DNA from: Dehalococcoidales bacterium
GTDB taxonomy: Bacteria > Chloroflexota > Dehalococcoidia > Dehalococcoidales > JAQTRN01
Assembly: GCA_028711795.1 (NCBI GenBank)
Contig: JAQTRN010000041.1
Coordinates: forward strand, 1 to 7,540
Length of the DNA: 7,540 nt
Direction: 5' to 3'
Positions 1-5,594 of the stretch are shown in pieces (position 1 is the stretch's first letter; every line of letters starts with the position of its first letter). The notes beneath the pieces are model-generated. The model was given only the letters and a program-made list of their open reading frames with translations. It was not told the origin of the DNA and made no database searches. The position numbers and the translations under genes were made by a program.

Positions 1-1145
1 TTAAACCAATCGAAGCTGACCTGAGCTGGAGTCGGGGTACAATAATGGTGGCCTTCAGCATCTTTACGCTGGTGGCCGGCGTGACGGCTCCTTTCATCGG
101 TAGATTGATTGATCAGTATGGCGCCCGGAAGGTTATTATCATAGGTGCCATTGTTTTCGGATCCGCGCTGATCTCTCTGAGATTCATGAGTAGCCTGTGG
201 CATCTCTATGTTGCTCATGCTATCCTGGGAATTGGCTCAGTAGCGCTGGGCCACATCGCCCAGGGTACTGTAGTATCAAATTGGTTCAAACGAAGGCGCG
301 GGCTGGCTATTGGTATTATGTCAACCGGAGTCGGTATCGGTGGGTTCACTCTGTCACCACTGATCGGGGGCTACTTAATACCAAATCTCGGATGGAGGAC
401 GTCATATTTGATACTGGGAATATTAGTCCTGGCGACGCTCCTGCCACTGGCGTCTCTGGTGATAAGGTCTAAGCCGGCCGATATGGGCCTCTTCCCCGAT
501 GGCGCAGAAATTACGCCGGACAGTACCCCTATTGGAAACGTACCAGCACCTAAATCGGGGGACATGACTTTAAAATTAGCACTGGCTACTTCTACCTTCT
601 GGTTAATAGCCGTGTCATTCCTCACCAGCTCTTTCAGTCAGTCCAGTGTCCTGCAGAGTGAGGTGAATTACCTGACAGACATCGGTTTTCCGCTGGCCTT
701 GGTAGCCACCGTTCATGGGATGGTCGGCCTGGGTAGCGCCATCGGCAAATTTGGTTTTGGCTGGCTCTGTGACCGCATCGCGCCTAAGTACTCAGCCGTA
801 CTGGGCCATCTGCTAATCATAGGCAGTATTGTCACCCTGCTCAACCTGCAACCGACATCACCACCATTCCTATTATGGTTATACGTAGCCTGTCTTGGCC
901 TGGGTCTGGGTAGCTGGTTACCAACGATGTCAATGCTGGTGAGCACTAATTTCGGACTGGCCTCCTATGGCGCAATCATCGGAATGGTCAGTTTGGCTCA
1001 AGGTCTCGGCTCTTCATCCGGGCCGCTGGTAGCTAACCTTATACACGACGCCTGGGGGCAGTACCGCCCGGCATTCATCGTCGCTCTCTTTCTGTTTGGC
1101 ATCGGCGTGCCTGCCATTCTACTGGTACGGCGACCTAAACACTAA
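1..1145 (+). CDS. MFS transporter, 5'-truncated by the window edge
   Basis: This encodes an inner-membrane secondary transporter of the major facilitator superfamily; the substrate cannot be read from the sequence. The frame is open from base 3 to the TAA at 1143-1145. The first ATG (base 45) is probably not the true start, because the 14 codons before it (KPIEADLSWSRGTI) read like the usual MFS stretch just before the second membrane helix. The first helix must therefore lie outside the window. Counting from that ATG, the signature loop GRLIDQYGARK (residues 19-29, pattern G-x-L-x-D-x-x-G-x-R) is intact, and a weaker copy, GWLCDRIAPKY, opens the C-terminal half. About eleven hydrophobic segments are visible, with a hydrophilic central loop near residues 140-172 between the two six-helix halves. 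The 380 visible residues fit a family length of about 400-420. The sequence has the feel of the oxalate/formate antiporter or monocarboxylate transporter-like branch, but that is only an impression. Confidence 0.92.
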   Translation, partial: KPIEADLSWSRGTIMVAFSIFTLVAGVTAPFIGRLIDQYGARKVIIIGAIVFGSALISLRFMSSLWHLYVAHAILGIGSVALGHIAQGTVVSNWFKRRRGLAIGIMSTGVGIGGFTLSPLIGGYLIPNLGWRTSYLILGILVLATLLPLASLVIRSKPADMGLFPDGAEITPDSTPIGNVPAPKSGDMTLKLALATSTFWLIAVSFLTSSFSQSSVLQSEVNYLTDIGFPLALVATVHGMVGLGSAIGKFGFGWLCDRIAPKYSAVLGHLLIIGSIVTLLNLQPTSPPFLLWLYVACLGLGLGSWLPTMSMLVSTNFGLASYGAIIGMVSLAQGLGSSSGPLVANLIHDAWGQYRPAFIVALFLFGIGVPAILLVRRPKH

Positions 1146-1236
1146 TGATAATACCGGCCGGTAACCAATAGTGGAATAAGGTAAACTCAGATCAATACCG
1201 GGAGAGGAAAAAGTGTTGGTTGGGGCGGGGAAAATA

Positions 1237-1695
1237 TCAGTCCGGGCGCTGGATTAAAGAGACTATCTGATCTAGCCTGTCGCGAGTTGCTCTCGAGAGT
1301 CGACCCTTATACTCTTTCCCATTGACACCAGTTGCATATACGTAGCTGATTCTATCCGCCGCATGTTGGGCAATACCTGAGATAGTATCCGGCTGCAGTT
1401 TGAAAGCTGCCCGTTTCCGGTTGGTTATCAGGACAGGCAGTTCAATACGCGCTACACCCGTCACCGCTGTCATTCTCTGGCCACTGGCGAACACAAACCC
1501 AGCGTCACCGATTTTGAGGAGATTGCCCGTGTTGTTGACCACAATAATCGCGGCTGACCAGGCTGCCGGAGCATCCTGTCCGTTGTTATCCCCGGCTGGC
1601 ATGACAACTGCCGGGTTAAGGAACACGGCGACTCTTACGAAATCACGAATGACCTCACCGGAAAAAGAGACTAATCTTTGGAGAAAATCGGACAT
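1237..1695 (-). CDS. Small protein of unknown function, probable beta-sandwich domain
   Basis: I do not recognise a named family. The frame is open from 1803, but I place the start at the ATG at 1693-1695, giving 152 residues. This ATG has a ribosome binding site GGTGGGAG (1703-1710) seven bases upstream and a TATAAT box just beyond; the 36 codons further upstream look non-coding. An N-terminal stretch (MSDFLQRLVSFSGEVIRDF) may be helical. The rest alternates short hydrophobic strands with turns: a strand-turn motif VVNNTGNLLKIGDAGF near residues 57-72, a FKLQPDTISGIAQHAAD segment, and YATGVNGKEYKGRL near the C-terminus. This order (N-x-G, then a G-F strand, then L-P-D-T, then a G-x-x-Y-K turn) resembles small Ig-like beta-sandwich proteins of unknown function found in many bacteria. 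No signal peptide, membrane helix or catalytic motif is evident. It is convergent with the MFS gene and downstream of carB on the same strand, but carries its own promoter. Confidence 0.68.
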   Translation of the reverse strand: MSDFLQRLVSFSGEVIRDFVRVAVFLNPAVVMPAGDNNGQDAPAAWSAAIIVVNNTGNLLKIGDAGFVFASGQRMTAVTGVARIELPVLITNRKRAAFKLQPDTISGIAQHAADRISYVYATGVNGKEYKGRLSRATRDRLDQIVSLIQRPD

Positions 1696-1716
1696 ACACT
1701 GACTCCCACCGAGGTG

Positions 1717-1747
1717 ATTATAACACGTTAAGTTGGTAAAAGACCAA
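1717..1747 (-). promoter_or_regulatory. Predicted sigma70-type promoter of the small unknown gene
   Basis: Read on the - strand, a perfect -10 box TATAAT (1717-1722) is preceded by TG plus one base, which makes an extended -10 element. A weak -35 candidate TTGGTC (1742-1747) lies 19 bases upstream. Transcription would begin near 1710, giving a leader of only about 15 bases with the ribosome binding site at its very 5' end. The ten bases GTGTTATAAT are identical to those in the carB promoter. The prediction rests on sequence alone. Confidence 0.5.
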
Positions 1748-1833
1748 AATCTCAGACTTCCGGTCAGGCGGGAATAATAAATGTCATCCCACCAGTTCCA
1801 CAACCCGGCCCAGCCCGGTCCGCTCAGACGAAA

Positions 1834-4800
1834 TCACCTGATATCAGAGTGATAGCTCTGGAGAGAACGCGGCTCCGGTTTGCCGACGCGCTGCGCAGCG
1901 ATTCCTTTAGCCGCGGCGGCCGCAGCCGCTATCGTGGTAACATACGGGATCCTGTATTTAATAGCCGTCTTACGAATGTAAGAGTCGTCGTACTGACTCA
2001 CTTTACCGATGGGCGTATTGATCAATAATTGGATTTCCCCGTTCTTTATCCCATCCACTATGTTGGGCCGACCCTCGTACATCTTGAGTATCACCTCAGA
2101 ATCGATACCATGATCGGCCAGAAACTGGCTGGTGCCGGCGGTAGCCTTGATCTTAAAACCGAGTTCAGAGAACTGCCTGGCCAATGGTAGCACACCGGCA
2201 CGGTCCTTGTCGGCAACCGTTATCAGGACTGTTCCGCTGGTAGGTAAGGACTGCTGCGCCGCTGCTTCAGCCTTAAAGTAGGCCAGCCCGAAGGAACTGG
2301 CGATACCCAGCACCTCGCCGGTAGACCTCATTTCCGGTCCCAGTAGAGGATCGACCTCGGGGAACATATTGAACGGAAAGACCGCTTCTTTAACTCCAAA
2401 ATGAGGAATTTTACGTGTCTTAAGATTCAAATCACTGAGTTTCTTGCCTACCATTAATCTTGTTGCCAGACGCGCCAGGGAGACATTACACACCTTTGAG
2501 ACCAGAGGGACGGTACGCGATGCCCTGGGGTTGGCCTCCAGCACATAGACTATATCCCGACAGATAGCATACTGGACATTGATTAACCCGACCACCCCAA
2601 GTTCCCGGGCGATTCTTCTGGTGTACTCATTGATGGTATCAATATGTTTCTGGGGCAAGCTAACCGGCGGGATTACACAGGCCGCATCGCCCGAATGTAC
2701 GCCGGCTAATTCAATGTGTTCCATAATCGCCGGCACGAAGGCCATGCCGCCTTCGGACAGAGCATCAGCCTCAGTCTCGATGGCATTATCCAGGTAACGG
2801 TCAACCAGTATTGGCCTTTCGGGAGTTACCCCAACTGCGGCAGCGACGTACTCCCGCAGCATTTCCTCGTCATAGACTATTTCCATTCCGCGTCCACCAA
2901 GCACATACGACGGCCGTACCATCAGCGGATATCCAATTCGCTGAGCGACAGATAATGCCTCATTCAGATTACTGGCCATACCTGACTCCGGCATCGGGAT
3001 ACCTGTCCGCTGCATCATCTCCCGAAAACGGCCACGGTCATTGGCCAGATCGATAGCATCGGGTGACGTACCCAGAATATTGACGCCAGCCTCAGCCAGT
3101 TCCCGGGAGATATTGAGTGGGGTCTGCCCGCCGAATTGAATAATTACTCCCTCGGGCTTCTCTTTCTCATAAATGCTCAGGATGTCCTCGACGGTCAGCG
3201 GTTCAAAATAGAGCTTGTCCGAAGTATCGTAGTCGGTGGAGACTGTTTCCGGGTTACAATTGACCATGATGGTCTCATAACCATCATCCCGCAGGGCGAA
3301 GGCAGCGTGAACACAGCAGTAGTCGAACTCAATGCCCTGGCCAATACGATTGGGGCCACCCCCGAGAACCATCACCTTGCGACGCGAGCTACTGGTAGTC
3401 CGGTCAGGCACATTGTATGTGGAGTAATAGTAAGCCGCGTTCTCTACACCACTAACCGGAACTGCGTCCCAGCCCTCAACTACACCGATAGACTGACGCC
3501 TGTTCCGCAGAGTCTTTTCTGGTATACCAAGAAGTTGAGATAGATAACGGTCGGAGAAGCCATCTTTCTTCGCCCGGATCAACAACTCATCCGGTAATGA
3601 TGCCCCTTTATACTTAAGGATCTGCTCTTCCAGTTCGACGAGTTCTTTCATCTGGCTGATAAACCAGGGCTTAATACGAGTCTTCTCGTAGAGTTCCTCA
3701 ACACTGGCTCCCTTGCGCAGGGCCTCATACATCACGAATTGCCGCTCACTCGTCGGGTAATTCAGCAATTGCATCAGCTCTTCAAGTGACTTCCGATTAA
3801 AGTCCTTAGCAAAACCCGGGCCATAACGGCCGTTTTCCAGAGAGCGAATCGCTTTTTGAAAAGCCTCCTTATACGTCTTGCCAATACTCATTACTTCGCC
3901 CACGGCCCGCATTTGCGTGCCCAGTCGGTCTTCGGCATTACGGAATTTCTCAAAAGCCCAGCGAGCGAACTTAACGACGACGTAGTCTCCCGATGGCGTG
4001 TATTTATCCAGTGTTCCTTCCCGCCAATAAGGGATTTCATCCAGGGTCAGCCCGGCGGCCAGTTTGGCCGAAATCAGAGCAATCGGAAAGCCGGTAGCTT
4101 TAGAAGCCAGGGCCGATGAGCGTGATGTCCGGGGGTTAATTTCGATGACGACCACCCGGTTGGTTTTGGGATCACGGGCAAACTGGATATTAGTACCACC
4201 AACTACCCGGATCGCCTCTACTATTCTATAGGAGTATTCCTGCAAGCGACTCTGCAATTCGGGTTCGATCGTCAGCATTGGCGCCGTACAGAAAGAATCG
4301 CCGGTGTGGACTCCCATCGGATCGACATTCTCAATGAAGCAGACCGTTATCATCTGGTTCTTGATATCTCGGACCACTTCCAGTTCCAGTTCCTCCCAGC
4401 CAACCACTGATTCTTCCACCAGCACCTGTCCGATGAGGCTGGCCGCAATACCCCGGCTGGCGATAACGCGCAGTTCCTCTATGTTGTAGACCAGGCCACT
4501 CCCGGTCCCCCCCATAGTAAAGGCCGGGCGTATCACTACCGGATAACCAAGTTTAGCGGCAATTCTTTCCGCGTCCTCTACGGTGTAGACGGCCTCGCTC
4601 TTGAGTGTCTCTATTCCCAAACGGCTCATGGTCTCCTTGAACAATGTCCGGTCCTCACCACGCTCAATGGCATCAATCTCTACCCCGATAACCTTGACGC
4701 CGTATTTTTGTAGCACTCCGGACCGGCCCAGCTCAGCGCTAAGATTCAAGCCAGTCTGGCCACCCAAATTCGGCAATAGCGCGTCCGGCCGTTCATTCTC

Positions 4801-5034
4801 AATTATCTGGATCATGGTTTCAAGGTTCAACGGTTCGATGTAGGTCGCATCCGCCATGCCCGGGTCCGTCATAATGGTCGCCGGATTTGAGTTCACCAGA
4901 ACAATCTCGTAACCAAGCTGCCGCAGAGCCTTGCAGGCTTGTGTGCCTGAATAGTCGAATTCACAGGCCTGACCGATAATAATCGGGCCGGAGCCAATAA
5001 TCATCACTTTTCTGATGTCGTTTCGTCTGGGCAT
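1834..5034 (-). CDS. carB: Carbamoyl phosphate synthetase, large subunit
   Basis: CarB makes carbamoyl phosphate from ammonia, bicarbonate and two ATP in the cytoplasm. The ammonia is channelled from glutamine by the small subunit CarA, and the product feeds pyrimidine and arginine synthesis. At 1066 residues it is full length (E. coli CarB is about 1073). The two homologous synthetase halves are clear: the first opens with IIGSGPIIIGQACEFDYSGT (residues 12-31) and the second with LGGGPNRIGQGIEFDYCC (from residue 557). Each half has an ATP-grasp fold with family motifs such as PAFTMGGTGSG and INPRTSRSSALASKATG in the first and PSYVLGGRGMEIVYD and EANPRASRTVPLVSK in the second. A helical oligomerisation region lies between them, near 400-550. 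The allosteric MGS-like domain (about 934-1066) keeps the residues that bind UMP in E. coli, by alignment from memory: K943, T965, T968, K984, N1006 and T1007. Feedback inhibition by UMP is therefore likely. The ATG has GAGGTG (5042-5047) seven bases upstream. No carA or other pyr gene adjoins it. Confidence 0.98.
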   Translation of the reverse strand: MPRRNDIRKVMIIGSGPIIIGQACEFDYSGTQACKALRQLGYEIVLVNSNPATIMTDPGMADATYIEPLNLETMIQIIENERPDALLPNLGGQTGLNLSAELGRSGVLQKYGVKVIGVEIDAIERGEDRTLFKETMSRLGIETLKSEAVYTVEDAERIAAKLGYPVVIRPAFTMGGTGSGLVYNIEELRVIASRGIAASLIGQVLVEESVVGWEELELEVVRDIKNQMITVCFIENVDPMGVHTGDSFCTAPMLTIEPELQSRLQEYSYRIVEAIRVVGGTNIQFARDPKTNRVVVIEINPRTSRSSALASKATGFPIALISAKLAAGLTLDEIPYWREGTLDKYTPSGDYVVVKFARWAFEKFRNAEDRLGTQMRAVGEVMSIGKTYKEAFQKAIRSLENGRYGPGFAKDFNRKSLEELMQLLNYPTSERQFVMYEALRKGASVEELYEKTRIKPWFISQMKELVELEEQILKYKGASLPDELLIRAKKDGFSDRYLSQLLGIPEKTLRNRRQSIGVVEGWDAVPVSGVENAAYYYSTYNVPDRTTSSSRRKVMVLGGGPNRIGQGIEFDYCCVHAAFALRDDGYETIMVNCNPETVSTDYDTSDKLYFEPLTVEDILSIYEKEKPEGVIIQFGGQTPLNISRELAEAGVNILGTSPDAIDLANDRGRFREMMQRTGIPMPESGMASNLNEALSVAQRIGYPLMVRPSYVLGGRGMEIVYDEEMLREYVAAAVGVTPERPILVDRYLDNAIETEADALSEGGMAFVPAIMEHIELAGVHSGDAACVIPPVSLPQKHIDTINEYTRRIARELGVVGLINVQYAICRDIVYVLEANPRASRTVPLVSKVCNVSLARLATRLMVGKKLSDLNLKTRKIPHFGVKEAVFPFNMFPEVDPLLGPEMRSTGEVLGIASSFGLAYFKAEAAAQQSLPTSGTVLITVADKDRAGVLPLARQFSELGFKIKATAGTSQFLADHGIDSEVILKMYEGRPNIVDGIKNGEIQLLINTPIGKVSQYDDSYIRKTAIKYRIPYVTTIAAAAAAAKGIAAQRVGKPEPRSLQSYHSDIR

Positions 5035-5054
5035 ACTACAGCACCTCGTATAGT
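5035..5054 (-). promoter_or_regulatory. carB ribosome binding site inside a small hairpin
   Basis: On the - strand ACTATA (5049-5054) can pair with TGTAGT (5035-5040), a six-pair stem with one G-U pair. The eight-base loop contains the Shine-Dalgarno sequence GAGGTG (5042-5047), and the stem ends directly at the carB ATG. The stem is A/U-rich and weak, so it would leave the site open by itself. It could matter if a protein or a competing structure stabilises it. The ribosome binding site is certain; a regulatory role for the hairpin is speculative. Confidence 0.5.
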
Positions 5055-5085
5055 GTTATGTAATGTTCAGGCAGATATTTGGGCA

Positions 5086-5110
5086 CACACCAACCTCGCT
5101 GGGTGGTATA
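5086..5110 (-). promoter_or_regulatory. Predicted PyrR-binding RNA hairpin in the carB leader
   Basis: The - strand reads CACCCAGCGAGGTT at 5092-5105. This matches 12 of 14 positions of the published PyrR-binding consensus ARUCCNGNGAGGYU, including every fixed position of the core CNGNGAGGYU. One of the two differences keeps a pair (C-G instead of U-G). The hexaloop CAGCGA (5096-5101) is closed by the stem UAUACCACC / GGU(U)GGUGUG: nine pairs with one bulged U, two of the outermost three being G-U. It lies about 70 bases into the predicted carB transcript and about 38 bases before the ribosome binding site. PyrR is the UMP/UTP-sensing regulator that binds such loops upstream of pyr and car genes in Gram-positive and some other bacteria. 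No intrinsic terminator follows, so control would be translational or of an unusual type. The consensus is quoted from memory. Confidence 0.6.
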
Positions 5111-5171
5111 GACCAATCATGGAATGCGGTTGTTGGAGTTGTACTACCGCTTGTGTCTGACATGCGACCCA

Positions 5172-5202
5172 ATTATAACACAATGCGCATTCAAATATCC
5201 AA
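5172..5202 (-). promoter_or_regulatory. Predicted carB promoter
   Basis: On the - strand a perfect -10 box TATAAT (5172-5177) is preceded by TGT, an extended -10 element. The weak -35 candidate TTGGAT (5197-5202) is 19 bases upstream. Transcription would start near 5165, giving a leader of about 130 bases that contains the PyrR-loop match and a further stem-loop, with GCGGTAGT (5143-5150) pairing with ACAACCGC (5126-5133) around one mismatch. The presence of this promoter supports carB being its own transcription unit. Confidence 0.55.
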
Positions 5203-5248
5203 AAGCCGGGCTACAAACCACCACCGCCCGCCAAGAATCGATTGTATG

Positions 5249-5278
5249 TTGGCTACGCCGGGTGTTTTGATGTATAAT
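5249..5278 (+). promoter_or_regulatory. Predicted promoter reading towards typA
   Basis: A perfect -10 box TATAAT (5273-5278) has a -35 candidate TTGGCT (5249-5254) at a spacing of 18 bases. Transcription would begin near 5285, so typA would have a leader of about 310 bases. Closer to typA I see only poor candidates, such as TATATT at 5473-5478 without a fitting -35 box. The promoter diverges from the carB promoter; the two -10 boxes are about 100 bases apart. Confidence 0.45.
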
Positions 5279-5284
5279 TCATAT

Positions 5285-5594
5285 ATAAATGATTGGGAGA
5301 AAGTACCGTCTGGCGACAAGTCAGGATTCTATGTATTCGTCTGATAATTGTTTCCATCTTCACCGCTTCCGAATAGCGTCCTAGATAATGGTTTACTGAT
5401 AAGGGCGCTGACACCTCATCAATCACCAAACACTGGATACCTGCTAGTCGTTTCCGTATGCTCAAGACCTTGTATATTACTGCTTTGACCTTCTTATCCA
5501 TTCAATTGGAGTATCATCGGGCAGGGAGTGACGATGAAGACGAGGAGTCACGCCAGGAGCCTACGGACCAGACCAATGGGAGAATGAGATACAC
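5285..5594 (+). other. Long leader region of typA, possibly structured
   Basis: No convincing long gene lies between the predicted promoter and typA. The clearest structure is a hairpin at 5374-5410: AGCGTCCT (5375-5382) pairs with AGGGCGCT (5402-5409) in eight pairs with one G-U, plus an outer U-G, around a 19-base loop. The inner G-U pair becomes an A-C mismatch in the opposite strand's RNA, so the structure favours a + strand transcript. Nearer typA, GTGAC (5528-5532) can pair with GTCAC (5547-5551). No T-run follows either stem, so neither looks like a terminator. I could not match the region to a riboswitch class I know. Confidence 0.35.
5534..5587 (+). CDS. Possible 17-codon upstream reading frame of typA
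   Basis: An ATG at 5534 follows a good Shine-Dalgarno sequence AGGGAG (5523-5528) at five bases, better placed than any such site before typA itself. The frame encodes MKTRSHARSLRTRPMGE, a strongly basic peptide whose four arginines use AGG, AGG, CGG and AGA. It stops seven bases before the typA ATG, so it could couple translation to typA or act as a leader peptide. A frame this short can arise by chance, and nothing else supports it. Confidence 0.25.
   Translation: MKTRSHARSLRTRPMGE

Noticed and set aside
1152..1163. Perfect 12-base palindrome TACCGGCCGGTA just after the MFS stop, considered as a terminator
   Set aside because: As RNA it could form only a four-pair stem with a GGCC loop, and no T-run follows on either strand.
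1213..1257. GTG-started 14-codon frame behind GGGAGAGG on the + strand
   Set aside because: Very short, overlaps the end of the convergent small gene, and shows no other sign of being real.
1696..1803. Upstream extension of the small unknown gene to an earlier ATG
   Set aside because: The 36 added residues have a tryptophan- and tyrosine-rich, unlikely composition. The promoter and ribosome binding site both point to the ATG at 1693-1695.
1911..1929. GC-rich run containing a NotI-type palindrome GCGGCCGC
   Set aside because: It encodes the alanine-rich helix (seven alanines) near the CarB C-terminus, where the family is normally alanine-rich. It is not a separate repeat element.
1834..5034. 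Several open frames of 60-135 codons on the + strand within carB
   Set aside because: They are antisense shadows of a clearly conserved gene and show no protein family features.
5063..5344. 93-codon open frame on the + strand in the spacer
   Set aside because: It runs antisense through the carB leader and promoter and then across the typA promoter, lacks a ribosome binding site and has no protein-like pattern.
5253..5501. 82-codon open frame on the - strand in the carB-typA spacer
   Set aside because: It has no Shine-Dalgarno before its ATG, no recognisable motif, and lies antisense to the predicted typA leader. Its length is within what chance allows.
5285..5594. Known riboswitch or T-box upstream of typA
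   Set aside because: I looked for the T-box core and for conserved cores of common riboswitches and found none.
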